Notes: a model not told the origin generated them from the sequence alone. Shown: positions 17,139-25,959, counted from the stretch's first letter. The stretch: DNA of 64,000 bases from RGIG8368 sp045540275 (GCA_045540275.1 JAZQGX010000291.1:1-64000); one strand, 5' to 3'. Translations and numbers: made by a program.

Positions 17139-19172
17139 TCAGCGCATAAGCGGCAAAAGACTGCCACAGGCATCGCGAGGCACAGGATAAGAACGTATTT
17201 TGCTCCAATCGATGATACGGATGTTTTGCGCCGAATCATCAGGATAGCCGATGGGATTGCGCGTCATAAATACCCAAATCGTACCTGATATCAGCGGTGC
17301 CGATTCCGGACTGACAATTCCGTACAGATAGAGTCCGCACGACTCGGCAAGCGCCTTGCAAACGGGCAGCAAATCGATGTGCCAATTACTGACGTGCATC
17401 GCCAGAATGCCGTCTTTTTTCAAACGCGACAGATACAGCTCCACCGCCTCTCTGGTAATCAGATGGTAGGGAACCGCATCACCGGAATACGCGTCAAGCA
17501 CCAACACATCGTAAAGCGGATCGCTTTTCGCCGCCTCCCTGCCCAGCATCACGCGCGCATCTCCCTCCACGACGTCAATCGGACACATCGCATCGCTCAT
17601 GAAGGTGAAAAGGTTCTTATTCGCCGCGATCTTTATCATTTGCGGATTGATTTCATAAAATCGGAACAGATCGCCGGGACGGCCATAGGAAACCATTGCG
17701 CCGGCACCGAGACCTACGATTCCCACATTCATCGCCCTGCCGTTGTCGCGATATTCGGGATGGGCGCGGAAAGCGACACCGCCGGTTTCCGGCATGTAGT
17801 AGGAAAAGGGATGGTTGCTGCCCCGGACCTGAAGTCCATGCGTGGTCTGCCCGCACCACAGATAGCTGACCGAAGCGCATTTTTCGCCGATCGTCTCGAT
17901 TTTCCTCGTCACGCGCAGACAACCGTAGAAGCCGCGTTCACGCGCCACGACGCGCGCGTTGGAGGGATGGCGATAAACATATAGCACACCGGCGGCGGAC
18001 ACCATCGCCAAGCCCGCCAGCACTGCAATCGTCGCACGTTTCAATCCGGGTTTGAACAGGCGGCGCATGAATATCGCAGCTAAAGCAAGCAGTACGCACG
18101 GAAACTCCCAAACCGCCGGATACAGCATGGGCGCGGCAAACGACGCGGCAAAACCTCCCAGTGCACCGCCCAAAGCGGTCAACAGATAGAATCTGGGAAG
18201 CGCTTCGGATTGTGCGGGTCTGCTTTCATAGAGCATTCGAGTCAACACGCACCCGCCAATGGACATAAGCGAGATACAGGCAATCAAATTTGCGGTAAAA
18301 CTTCCATGTCCCCGCAATCCAAGCACTTTCGCACAGCAGAAAACCGAGATAAGCGCCGCCAATGCCCAAAGGCGCGTAAACTTCCCGCCCAGCCGGGAAA
18401 AACCGGCAATCCACCCGGCCAGGAAGGCGCAAAGCACGATATTCCAAACGAACGGCATGGGGGTGACATCAGTAAAGAGATGTGCCACCGATGCATTGAG
18501 CGAAAACGAAAACAACGCCGGCAGCACCACCCATGAGCACCGAGTTGCACTTGGCGTCACCGCCACCGGCGGCGACGGACTGCTTCGGACAATTGCGGCA
18601 TTGCGGATAAAACCTGTAAACATGAAGGCGTAAACCGCGATCGAAACAGCGAAAATCAGCCACTGCAGCGAAACTGGAATAAACGGCTCGCAGATCAGCG
18701 GATAGACCACCAGCGCGAGAAGCGAAGCGCAATTGGACACCGAATAAAGGCGATACGGATTTTTACCGCTGCCTGACACGGCGATTGCAGCCTGTAGCAG
18801 AATACCGCCGGCCGACAACAGCACGTAGGGCAGCCCCACCAGCAGCAGCGCATACAGCGGTGCTCCCAGCCAAGGGAATTCGGCGGCAAATGAAGAGGAA
18901 AGCCAATTGCGTGAAATCGCCAACGCGCCGATTGCCGACCACACGGCGGAGAGATAGAGCGCCCCCGTATAACGGCGAAGCGGTTTTTGCGAGGCAACCG
19001 GGATGCGATACGCCAAAAAATATCCTAAAAGCAGCAACGCCTGATAGACGGCGAGACACACACCCCATACCGAGGCACTTCCCCCGAAGGCGGGAAGAAG
19101 CACCCGCCCTAGCATGGGTTGCACAAGAAAGGCGAGAAACGAACCGAGAAAAACCGTCAATGCCGCTTGCAT
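17139..19172 (-). CDS. Membrane protein fused to a spermidine-synthase-like methyltransferase-fold domain
   Basis: A 677-residue protein. The first ~400 residues contain about 10-12 hydrophobic segments, starting with ALTVFLGSFLAFLVQPMLGRVLLP, typical of the fused membrane/spermidine synthase family. Residues ~440-640 are a Rossmann-type SpeE-like domain: NVGIVGLGAGAMVSYG, FYEINPQMIKIA, IDVVEGDARVML and DVLVLDAYSGDAVPYHLI. Family members are widespread but their substrate is unproven, and true polyamine synthesis cannot be assumed. No Shine-Dalgarno sequence is apparent at the ATG, but no other in-frame start keeps the first membrane segment. It lies 33 bases downstream of purM. Confidence 0.85.
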   Translation of the reverse strand: MQAALTVFLGSFLAFLVQPMLGRVLLPAFGGSASVWGVCLAVYQALLLLGYFLAYRIPVASQKPLRRYTGALYLSAVWSAIGALAISRNWLSSSFAAEFPWLGAPLYALLLVGLPYVLLSAGGILLQAAIAVSGSGKNPYRLYSVSNCASLLALVVYPLICEPFIPVSLQWLIFAVSIAVYAFMFTGFIRNAAIVRSSPSPPVAVTPSATRCSWVVLPALFSFSLNASVAHLFTDVTPMPFVWNIVLCAFLAGWIAGFSRLGGKFTRLWALAALISVFCCAKVLGLRGHGSFTANLIACISLMSIGGCVLTRMLYESRPAQSEALPRFYLLTALGGALGGFAASFAAPMLYPAVWEFPCVLLALAAIFMRRLFKPGLKRATIAVLAGLAMVSAAGVLYVYRHPSNARVVARERGFYGCLRVTRKIETIGEKCASVSYLWCGQTTHGLQVRGSNHPFSYYMPETGGVAFRAHPEYRDNGRAMNVGIVGLGAGAMVSYGRPGDLFRFYEINPQMIKIAANKNLFTFMSDAMCPIDVVEGDARVMLGREAAKSDPLYDVLVLDAYSGDAVPYHLITREAVELYLSRLKKDGILAMHVSNWHIDLLPVCKALAESCGLYLYGIVSPESAPLISGTIWVFMTRNPIGYPDDSAQNIRIIDWSKIRSYPVPRDACGSLLPLMR

Positions 19173-19205
19173 GGGATTGGTCTAAATGCCGCGGTGACAG
19201 TTTTT

Positions 19206-20273
19206 TCAGTTGGCGTAGACCACCTTGCCGGTACCCTTCTTGATGGTACCGATAACAATCGGCTGCTGACGCAAACGTTTCAGAGTGGTCATCGCCGAGG
19301 TCAAATCTACCTTGCGCACGATGATGACGTATCCAATTCCCATGTTGAATACACGATACATCTCGTCGTGGTCGACGCGCCCCTGATTTTCAATCAGCTT
19401 AAAGATCGTAGGCACCTCCCAGGATGCGCGATCGATTACCGCATCACAGGTCTTGGGCAGGACGCGCGGGATATTGTCCACGAAGCCGCCGCCGGTGATG
19501 TGCGCCATGCCACGGATGGGCAAGCCGCGATCGAGCAGTGCGCAAACCGGTTTCAGGAAGCTCTTGTGGACCGCCAGAAGGGTCTCCGCCACCGTCTTGC
19601 GGGTTCCGGGAATAAGGTCGTTGGGGGTCAGACCCAATTTGTCGAAAATGACGCGGCGGGCGAGCGAATAGCCATTGGTCTGAAGACCGCCGGAGGGCAA
19701 GCCGATAATCATGTCGCCTGCACGGATGGAAGAGCCGGTGATGATATTCTTTTTGTTTACCACGCCGACGATGGTTCCGACCAAATCGTATTCACCGACG
19801 GGGTAAAGTCCGGGCATTTCCGCGGTTTCACCGCCGAGAAGGGCGCAACCATTCTCTTTGCACGCCTTGCACAGACCCCAAACCACATCCTGAAAGATTC
19901 CGCCGTCGAACTTGGATGCACCGATATAGTCCATAAAGAACAAAGGTTTGGCACCCTGAACCAAAATATCGTTGACGCAATGGTTGACGATATCCTGACC
20001 GACGGTCGTGTGGCACTTGGAAAGAGCCGCCACCTTGAGCTTGGTACCGACACCATCGGTGCTCGCCACCAGAATCTCATCAGTACCCGGAGAGCGGAAC
20101 AAACCGCCGAAGGAACCGATTCCGCCCAAAACCTGCGATGTTTTGGTTGCTGCAACCATTTTTTTGATATTTTGGATTCCCGACATCTTGGAATCGATAT
20201 CAACACCCGCCGCAGCATACGCTGACTTGGACACAGCCACTGTTTCTTTTTTGTTCGATTGCTTCGTGCTCAT
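19206..20273 (-). CDS. purM: Phosphoribosylformylglycinamidine cyclo-ligase (AIR synthetase)
   Basis: ATP-dependent enzyme that closes the imidazole ring in purine synthesis, giving AIR from FGAM; 355 residues. Readable family segments are YAAAGVDIDSKMSGIQNIK, STDGVGTKLKVA, DIVNHCVNDILVQGAKPLFFMDYI, ALLGGETAEMPGLY and AHITGGGFVDNIPRVLP. The N-terminus has about 15 extra polar residues before the conserved YAAAGVDID. Weak AAAAGGG Shine-Dalgarno sequence. The gene is separated from guaA by a 274-base gap. Confidence 0.97.
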   Translation of the reverse strand: MSTKQSNKKETVAVSKSAYAAAGVDIDSKMSGIQNIKKMVAATKTSQVLGGIGSFGGLFRSPGTDEILVASTDGVGTKLKVAALSKCHTTVGQDIVNHCVNDILVQGAKPLFFMDYIGASKFDGGIFQDVVWGLCKACKENGCALLGGETAEMPGLYPVGEYDLVGTIVGVVNKKNIITGSSIRAGDMIIGLPSGGLQTNGYSLARRVIFDKLGLTPNDLIPGTRKTVAETLLAVHKSFLKPVCALLDRGLPIRGMAHITGGGFVDNIPRVLPKTCDAVIDRASWEVPTIFKLIENQGRVDHDEMYRVFNMGIGYVIIVRKVDLTSAMTTLKRLRQQPIVIGTIKKGTGKVVYAN

Positions 20274-20380
20274 AATTTCGCCCTTTTAAGCGCCCAAATT
20301 CCATAAAAATGGAAAACGAGTAGTAGATTACCACCTTTTTTGCAAAAAATCCAGCAAAAAAGGCGAAATTATGACTATTT

Positions 20381-20407
20381 ATAAAATAATACCGTTCCGG
20401 ATAACGG
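20381..20407 (-). terminator. Weak terminator candidate downstream of guaA
   Basis: Minus-strand hairpin CCGTT-ATCCGG-AACGG followed by TATTATTTTAT, about 140 bases past the guaA stop. The stem is short and the U-run is interrupted. Confidence 0.3.
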
Positions 20408-20477
20408 AAAGTTCCTCAAGACATATGTAACCGTCACCAAAGAATCGGCACGGAAATAAGTGATGCTGGAGTTAAGA

Positions 20478-20537
20478 AAGGTTCGGCGATTCAGGGAGGT
20501 TAAATGCGGAGCCACCACTCGCCCGAGCTTGGTTTTT
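20478..20537 (+). terminator. Plus-strand hairpin with U-run (terminator or small-RNA 3' end)
   Basis: Arms AAGGTTCGGCGA and TCGCCCGAGCTT form an 11-12 bp stem with one bulge and a G-U pair, enclosing 29 bases, followed two bases later by five T. No plus-strand gene precedes it, so what it would terminate is unclear. Confidence 0.35.
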
Positions 20538-20547
20538 ACATCCCCGC

Positions 20548-21852
20548 CTACTCCCACTCAATCGTGGCGCACGGTTTTGGACTCAAATCATAGCACACGC
20601 GGTTGACATTGGGCACTTCGGCAAGAATGCGGTTTGTAATTTTACGCAACACCGGCCACGGGATATCCTCAATATCTGCAGTCATCGCATCGATGGTGTT
20701 GACTGCGCGGATAATCACCGGCCATTCATAGGCCCGGTCGTTGTTTTTAACGCCTACCGAGCGGAAATCAGGTATCAGGGTGAAATACTGCCAAACCTTG
20801 CGGTCAAGACCGGCGGCGGCGAACTCTTCTCGGAGAATCGCGTCGCTTTCTCGCACCGCCGCCAATCGATCACGGGTAATCGCGCCGAGGCAGCGCACGC
20901 CCAGACCCGGACCCGGGAAGGGCTGGCGGTACACCATTTCCGCCGGAAGCCCGAGTTCGACACCACAAGCGCGAACTTCATCTTTGAACAGTTGCAACAG
21001 GGGTTCGACCAGTTTGAACTTCATATCCGGGGGCAGGCCGCCGACATTGTGGTGGCTCTTCACCGTCTTCGCCGTTTTCGTGCCGGATTCGACGATATCG
21101 GGATAAATGGTGCCCTGGCCGAGGAATTCAATACCCTCAAGCTTGCGCGCCTCCTCCTCGAAAACGCGGATAAATTCGCCGCCGATGATTTTCCGCTTCT
21201 GCTCGGGATCGGCAACCCCGGCCAGCTTATCAAGGAATCGGTCGGTGCAATCCTTATAGATCAAATTAGCTCCAAGATTTCTTCCGAAAACCTCGCAAAC
21301 CATTTCACTCTCGTTTTTGCGCATCAATCCGTGGTTGACATGAACGCAAACCAGCTGTTTTCCGATGGCCTTGACCAGCAAAGCCGCCACCACCGAACTG
21401 TCGACTCCGCCGGAAAGCGCCAGCAAAACCTTGCCGTCACCGACCTGAGCGCGGATCGCCTCAATCTGATCGGCGACGAAATTCTTCATATTCCAGTTCG
21501 CCTCGGCCTCGCACATTTCAAAAAGCCAGGTTTTCAGCGCATCGTCTTCGGGCATATCCGCGCTGGTCAGAACATGTTCGGTTTTCTCCGCTGTCACCTC
21601 GTGATCGATTGCCCAGACGGGGATCCCCAGCTGATAGATGGCGGGATCGACATCGACTTTCTTGCCGTCGACGACACGATTCTCTCCGCCGAAAAGAAAA
21701 ACACCCTTTATATTGGGCAGCGCCTTGAGCGCTTCCGGGGTGATGTCGTGGGGATGAATCTCACTGTAAACACCCAATGCTCTGATTTTACGTGCCAGCT
21801 GCGTATTGCGCGTGCTTCCCATATCCAATATGGCGATCATATCTTGTTTCAT
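20548..21852 (-). CDS. guaA: GMP synthase with a shortened, catalytically degenerate glutamine amidotransferase domain
   Basis: Converts XMP to GMP. The 434 residues are about 80 shorter than a usual GuaA. The C-terminal synthetase half is complete: P-loop LALSGGVDSSVV (from ~144), HVNHGLMRKNE, GQGTIYPDIVES, SHHNVGGLP, RQPFPGPGLGVRCLG and the terminal IEWE. The N-terminal amidotransferase is only ~120 residues. At the nucleophile elbow, normally PVLGICYG, it reads PVWAIDHE, so the catalytic Cys is Asp83. The part that should carry the catalytic His and Glu is missing. I infer an enzyme that uses free ammonia or a separate glutaminase. The start at 21852 has GGAG five bases upstream and overlaps the metK stop as ATGA, so translational coupling is likely. 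Confidence 0.93.
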   Translation of the reverse strand: MKQDMIAILDMGSTRNTQLARKIRALGVYSEIHPHDITPEALKALPNIKGVFLFGGENRVVDGKKVDVDPAIYQLGIPVWAIDHEVTAEKTEHVLTSADMPEDDALKTWLFEMCEAEANWNMKNFVADQIEAIRAQVGDGKVLLALSGGVDSSVVAALLVKAIGKQLVCVHVNHGLMRKNESEMVCEVFGRNLGANLIYKDCTDRFLDKLAGVADPEQKRKIIGGEFIRVFEEEARKLEGIEFLGQGTIYPDIVESGTKTAKTVKSHHNVGGLPPDMKFKLVEPLLQLFKDEVRACGVELGLPAEMVYRQPFPGPGLGVRCLGAITRDRLAAVRESDAILREEFAAAGLDRKVWQYFTLIPDFRSVGVKNNDRAYEWPVIIRAVNTIDAMTADIEDIPWPVLRKITNRILAEVPNVNRVCYDLSPKPCATIEWE

Positions 21853-23045
21853 GACAACTCCTGCTTGAGTTTTTCTATACTGTCCAGTTTTTCCCACGGG
21901 AACAAATCGCGACCAAAATGCCCGCCGGAGCTGGTTGCACGATATGTCCAGCCATCCGCCGAGTTGTATCCGGTCGGCGTGGTAAGTCCAAGCTTGCGGA
22001 CAATCAAACCGGGACGAAAATCAAAAATTCCGCCGTTGAGCAATATGTCGGCAAGCTTGGAATCCGGCAGCTTGCCCGTGCCGTAGGTATCGACGTTTAT
22101 GCTCATCGGTGCGGCCACTCCGATTGCGTAAGCCACCTGGATTTCGCATTTTTTCGCCAAAGACGACGCCACCAGATTCTTCGCCGCGTAACGTGCATAG
22201 TAGGCTGCTGAACGATCCACCTTGGACGGATCCTTGCCGGAGAACGCGCCACCTCCGTGCGAGCCGACACCGCCATAGGTATCCACGATGATTTTGCGGC
22301 CCGTCACCCCCGAATCTCCGCATGGACCGCCCACCACGAATTTGCCGGTCGGATTGATGAAGAATCGAGTGTTATTGCTGATTAGACCGGTATCGGCCAG
22401 TTCAAGGCGGGCGACCTCCTCGATATCTCGCCGGATGGTTTCAATCGGAACATCGCGCGTCTGATGCGAAATTACGACAGTCTCGATGGAACATGGCGCG
22501 CCGTTGTCATACAACACGCTGACCTGAGCCTTGGAATCTGGACGAAGATAGGGAATTTCGCCATTTTTGCGCATGGCGGTGAAGCGGTCGAGCAGGCGGT
22601 GGGAAAAGACGAAAGGCGCCGGCATGAACGAATCGGTTTCATCAGTGGCAAATCCGAACATCATTCCCTGATCTCCGGCTCCCTGCAGCTCGTCAGCTCC
22701 ATGATCGATGCCCTGGCTGATATCCGGAGACTGCCCGTGAAGCGCATTTATGTAGCGGAAGGAGTTGAAGGCGAAGCCCTCTTCGGGATCGTCGTATCCG
22801 ATATCGGCAACCACCTCTCTGGCAATAGACTCGGGATCGATTTTGTCCCAGTTCGAACAGGTTATTTCGCCGAGATTGGCAACGAGGTTTGCCCCAGCGC
22901 AGGTTTCACACGCTACGCGGGAACGGGGATCGACCTTGAGGCAGGCGTCGAGCACTGCATCTGAAATGGCATCGCACACCTTGTCGGGATGTCCTTCCGA
23001 GACGGCCTCGGAGGTAAAAACGTGTCGTGAAAACAACTTACTCAT
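21849..23045 (-). CDS. metK: S-adenosylmethionine synthetase
   Basis: Makes SAM from methionine and ATP; 398 residues, normal length. Family motifs are present: FTSEAVSEGHPDKVCDAISDA at the N-terminus, QGIDHGADELQGAGDQGMMFG near residue 115, and GGGAFSGKDPSKVDRSAAYYARY near 265. A GAGGAAG Shine-Dalgarno sequence and a -35/-10 pair lie upstream. It is the first gene of a metK-guaA pair with a 4-base overlap. SAM made here serves queA, HydE and reductive reactivation of MetH. No SAM riboswitch is visible in the 65 bases upstream. Confidence 0.98.
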   Translation of the reverse strand: MSKLFSRHVFTSEAVSEGHPDKVCDAISDAVLDACLKVDPRSRVACETCAGANLVANLGEITCSNWDKIDPESIAREVVADIGYDDPEEGFAFNSFRYINALHGQSPDISQGIDHGADELQGAGDQGMMFGFATDETDSFMPAPFVFSHRLLDRFTAMRKNGEIPYLRPDSKAQVSVLYDNGAPCSIETVVISHQTRDVPIETIRRDIEEVARLELADTGLISNNTRFFINPTGKFVVGGPCGDSGVTGRKIIVDTYGGVGSHGGGAFSGKDPSKVDRSAAYYARYAAKNLVASSLAKKCEIQVAYAIGVAAPMSINVDTYGTGKLPDSKLADILLNGGIFDFRPGLIVRKLGLTTPTGYNSADGWTYRATSSGGHFGRDLFPWEKLDSIEKLKQELS

Positions 23046-23067
23046 TTCAACTTCCTCAGATGGGAGA

Positions 23068-23097
23068 ATTTTATCGCAAACAGTTTCGACCAGTCAA
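23068..23097 (-). promoter_or_regulatory. metK-guaA promoter
   Basis: Minus strand: -35 TTGACT, 18-base spacer, -10 TAAAAT, about 22 bases before the metK ATG. Confidence 0.7.
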
Positions 23098-23110
23098 TGC
23101 AAAAAGGACC

Positions 23111-24178
23111 CTACAGTTCATCGCACAGCTTCAAGTCCGCGGGGATGGAGGCGATAGCCTCGGCAAGCACATCGATGATCGCCTCGGCGTCGCCGAGACT
23201 GATGACCTCGACGGGGCTGTGCATGTAGCGGAGGGGGATGCTGACCTGGGCGACCGCCGCGCCGCCTGCGGTAGTGCGCATGGCAAACGCGCAGGTTCCA
23301 TTGCCGCGGGCGCGGACCTGTTTCTGGAATTTGACACCCTTTTTGGCGGCGGCATCCATCAGGAGCGCATTGATCTGCTTGTGGTAGGTAGGTCCGATGC
23401 CGAGCACGGGGCCTGCACCGACTTTGATGTCGCCGGAGGTCTTGCAATCCTCCTTCTGGGCGTCGGTGGCGAAGGTCACATCGACGCAGATGCCGATATG
23501 CGGTTTGATGTTGAATGCGGTCGTATAGCCGCCGATCAGACCGACCTCTTCCTGCACGCTGGCCACGGTGTTGAGTTCGACGGCGAGTTTTTTTCCGGCT
23601 AGCCGTTTGGCCACTTCGGTGACGATATAGGCGCCGATGCGGTTATCGAATCCGCGGCATGAAACGCGGTCGCCCGCCAGCGCGCGCCATCCGGCATCAA
23701 CCACGGCGGGGGAGCCAAGTTCCACGAGCTCCTCGGCTTCCTCGCGGCTGGAGGCACCGATGTCCACCTTGATGTTTTTAAGTTCGGCGGGGGCGACATT
23801 CTTGCGCTCTTCCATGCTCATCAAATGCGGGGGACGGACTCCAAAAACGCCGGCGACCGGTCCTTTTTTACCGCGGATGACGATACGTTCGGCGGCGACC
23901 AGCGGAACAGTCACGCCGCCCAGCGGGCACATGTAAAGGAAGCCGTCTTCATCGATATATTGAACCATGAATCCGATTTCGTCGCAATGTCCTTCTAGCA
24001 TAACGCGCACCGGGGCGCCGCGATTAAGCACTGCGATGAGGTTACCGTGGCAATCGAGGGAGACATCGGTCACGCCGCTGTCTTTGAGCGAGCGTCCGAG
24101 AAGTTTCATTCCGTCATATTCGAAGCCGGTGGGGGTGGGCAGAGCGACGAGGCGCTTCAATCCGTCAAAATCGTGCAT
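23111..24178 (-). CDS. M42 family metallo-aminopeptidase
   Basis: Cytosolic zinc (or cobalt) aminopeptidase of the M42 family, 355 residues, probably forming the typical tetrahedral 12-mer. Metal and catalytic residues are readable: EGHCDEIGFMV (His, Asp), RGFDNRIGAYI (bridging Asp), SVQEEVGLIGG (Glu-Glu), ICVDVTFATD (Asp) and the late RYMHSPVEVIS (His). GGAG lies eight bases before the ATG, and a good -35/-10 pair lies 28 bases upstream. The gene seems to be a single transcription unit ending before the metK promoter. Exact peptide preference is unknown. Confidence 0.93.
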   Translation of the reverse strand: MHDFDGLKRLVALPTPTGFEYDGMKLLGRSLKDSGVTDVSLDCHGNLIAVLNRGAPVRVMLEGHCDEIGFMVQYIDEDGFLYMCPLGGVTVPLVAAERIVIRGKKGPVAGVFGVRPPHLMSMEERKNVAPAELKNIKVDIGASSREEAEELVELGSPAVVDAGWRALAGDRVSCRGFDNRIGAYIVTEVAKRLAGKKLAVELNTVASVQEEVGLIGGYTTAFNIKPHIGICVDVTFATDAQKEDCKTSGDIKVGAGPVLGIGPTYHKQINALLMDAAAKKGVKFQKQVRARGNGTCAFAMRTTAGGAAVAQVSIPLRYMHSPVEVISLGDAEAIIDVLAEAIASIPADLKLCDEL

Positions 24179-24479
24179 ATTTCTCTCCTTGAATTTAGAC
24201 TCATGATAATATCAAAATCCGTGGTTCATCACAATAAAGAACGCACAGGCTTTGGGAGTAAATGCGCTTTTTATTTCGCTTTTACGCCCAAAGCATATCG
24301 GGTAGAATCGGCGGCGTCAGATTACCGCAGAAAATATCCGAACGCGTATGATACCGCATAGCGCATAATATCGGCCTGTGAAGATTTCATCGCCCGCTTG
24401 CGGTCGTGCACATAAACGAGATTTACTGGGGCTCTTCGGTCGCAGAGATAGCCGGCGATATCGCCTTAAAGCCTGACTA
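24179..24479. other. Gap between DUF4838 and M42 genes: promoter, long inverted repeat, ORF remnant
   Basis: Besides the M42 promoter, the gap holds an inverted repeat at 24249-24294 with 18-base arms (GCTTTGGGAGTAAATGCG and its near complement) and a 10-base AT-rich loop. It has no U-run, so it is not a typical terminator. At about 24320-24465 the minus strand encodes an open stretch of ~45 residues without a good start, which includes VNLVYVHDRKRAMKS and YAVSYAFGYFLR. It could be a decayed gene end. I do not recognise it. Confidence 0.4.
24206..24234 (-). promoter_or_regulatory. Promoter of the M42 peptidase gene
   Basis: Minus strand: -35 TTGTGA, 17-base spacer, -10 TATTAT, 28 bases before the ATG at 24178. 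Confidence 0.7.
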
Positions 24480-25535
24480 TTAGGAATTCACTTCTTCCCT
24501 GAGAATTTTGGCGTAGTCTTTGACGTGGATGTCGAAATCGGGATCGAACATTTTATTGTATTCGTCGCTGAGATCTACGGCGAACGTGGTGAAATGACGG
24601 ATGCCGCGCTTGCGGTATGCCTGCACGTCTGCGCGCGTCAGCGCACTGTTCCACGGAATCTTCTCAAGCGGATTGTTGTTGTTGTGCCAGTCGCAGAAGA
24701 GCGACTCGTCCAGCCAGTATTCAAGAACCTGCGTCGTTTCGACAGGAAATGCCTTCAGCAGCTCGTCCAGTTCGTCAAGCTCCTTGCCGCCCTCGACGAG
24801 TGGATGGCGGATATGCGTGCGATGCCAGCGGTTTATCGGCGCATATTCCAGAAAGAGACCCTCGTGCGGTTTGACCTTCTTCGGCGGAGTGAGCGTGTTG
24901 AAGTAGGCGAGATGCGAAAGTGTAGCATTGGAATCGATCTCTCGGCGAAGCGCCTTGACGATTGCGTTCTCGACGATTATCGACTGATCGGTATCCGAGA
25001 ACGTGCGGCAGTTCTCGCATTGACACACAGGCAACTGGTCGGCGAGCCAGTAGTAGTATCTGCCCGTTGTGGGCCTGCAGACGCGCGCGACCTCAACAGC
25101 TTTCTCCGTGATGATCTCCATGGCCTTCGGATTGGTCACGCAGCAGTTGCCGTCGTTGCGGCGGACGCCGTTGTAATCCATGCGAAAAAGCTCCGGGTTC
25201 TTCGAGAACAGCTCTCTCGGCAGAAGATACTGAAGCGCGTGAAGTTCATGCTCAACCTCAATCGAGTGCTTTGCGCAGGAGTCAAGAAAGCGCTTTCCCT
25301 TGTCGCTCTTGAGAAAGGGAATCACGTTCTTTGGTCCGACATGCGTGCCTATGGTCGTAAGGCCGGCGTCTGCCGCCAGTTTCGGCCAATCAAAATCACC
25401 GGAAAGATCCTTTGTCCCGACCACGACCCCGCGCGTGGAACGCAGTCCTTCGGCGCAGCCGCTCGTGCGGCACCCCGACAACGCCGACAGCATAGTTAAA
25501 GACGACATACCACCTAAAAATTCTCTTCTGTTCAT
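24480..25535 (-). CDS. Tat-exported DUF4838-type protein
   Basis: The N-terminus MNRREFLGGMSSLTMLSALSG is a twin-arginine signal, possibly followed by a lipobox (LSGCRTSGC). The ~350-residue mature part matches the DUF4838 pattern: YYYWLADQLPVCQCENCRTFSD with paired cysteines, then LSHLAYFNTLTPPKKVKPHEG and FLEYAPINRWHRTHI. Proteins of this type occur in polysaccharide-degrading PVC and Bacteroidetes bacteria and resemble TIM-barrel glycosidases; the reaction is not known. An in-frame ATG at 25565 would add ten residues before the Arg-Arg motif, and neither start has a good Shine-Dalgarno sequence. It is a single gene with its own promoter, next to the repeat-rich region. Confidence 0.75.
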   Translation of the reverse strand: MNRREFLGGMSSLTMLSALSGCRTSGCAEGLRSTRGVVVGTKDLSGDFDWPKLAADAGLTTIGTHVGPKNVIPFLKSDKGKRFLDSCAKHSIEVEHELHALQYLLPRELFSKNPELFRMDYNGVRRNDGNCCVTNPKAMEIITEKAVEVARVCRPTTGRYYYWLADQLPVCQCENCRTFSDTDQSIIVENAIVKALRREIDSNATLSHLAYFNTLTPPKKVKPHEGLFLEYAPINRWHRTHIRHPLVEGGKELDELDELLKAFPVETTQVLEYWLDESLFCDWHNNNNPLEKIPWNSALTRADVQAYRKRGIRHFTTFAVDLSDEYNKMFDPDFDIHVKDYAKILREEVNS

Positions 25536-25651
25536 ATACTGTTGCGATGACCGTAAACTCCTCATTGCGCTTCTCTTAAGCCAGACTTATACCTTGCAGC
25601 CTGAAGAAACTCAAGGAATACCATGCGCATCCATAAGGTTGTACGAACAAT

Positions 25652-25680
25652 ATTATGCCAAAAAAATTCTTTTCTCACAA
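25652..25680 (-). promoter_or_regulatory. Promoter of the DUF4838 gene
   Basis: Minus strand: -35 TTGTGA, 17-base spacer (T-rich), -10 CATAAT. The leader to the ATG is about 115 bases. The rest of the gap 25566-25783 shows no gene. Confidence 0.55.
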
Positions 25681-25783
25681 TAGCTGAAAAATCAGCTTTT
25701 AAGCTTTTAACCAGTGGCTCGTTTGGGCGCCCAAGGGTCGGTTTCTTTTGCCCCCCACCAACCATCAATCGTCAAACCCGCCA

Positions 25784-25959
25784 ACTTGCAACCCATTTTT
25801 TCATCCGCACCGTAATCTCATTTTGAATGTTGCCAGTGTGATAATGTTGCCAATACCAATTGCCAATTCCAATCAACGATCTCCCAATCTCCGAGTCTCC
25901 CAGCAGCGAAAGCAATATGGAATGGGATTTCTCTCGCAGAGGCCGCAGGGGCGCGGAGC
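25784..25959 (+). repeat. ~175-bp interspersed repeat, copy A
   Basis: Shares with copies B and C an ordered set of blocks: CCGCACCGTAATCTCATT, AATGTTGCCAGTGTG, GTTGCCAATACCAATTGCC, a run of CCCAATCT-type heptamers, and GCGAAAGCAATAT. Copies A and B also share GGAATGGGATTTCTCTCGCA and a CGCGGAG end. It contains no ORF and no transposase. All three copies have the same orientation. Confidence 0.85.

Larger units (their letters stand above)
20274..20547. other. Non-coding gap between guaA and purM with two hairpins
   Basis: I see no convincing gene here. On the plus strand arms 20478-20489 and 20519-20530 pair with small mismatches and are followed by GG and TTTTT at 20533-20537, like an intrinsic terminator or the 3' end of a small RNA. 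On the minus strand CCGTT/AACGG (20392-20407) precedes an AT-rich run. Upstream of purM the DNA has T-rich tracts but no clear -35/-10 pair. Confidence 0.4.

Noticed and set aside
20400..20540. 6S RNA or SRP RNA between guaA and purM
   Set aside because: The conserved SRP apical loop and the 6S open bubble could not be found; kept only as an unnamed structured element.
20375..20557. 60-codon ORF downstream of guaA
   Set aside because: It overlaps the end of guaA and hairpins; no start signal or family pattern.
23046..23110. SAM riboswitch before metK
   Set aside because: The gap is only 65 bases and holds a promoter and ribosome site, with no room for a SAM aptamer.
25562..25768. Small minus-strand ORF of 68 codons before the DUF4838 gene
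   Set aside because: No Shine-Dalgarno sequence or motif, and it spans the predicted promoter of the next gene.
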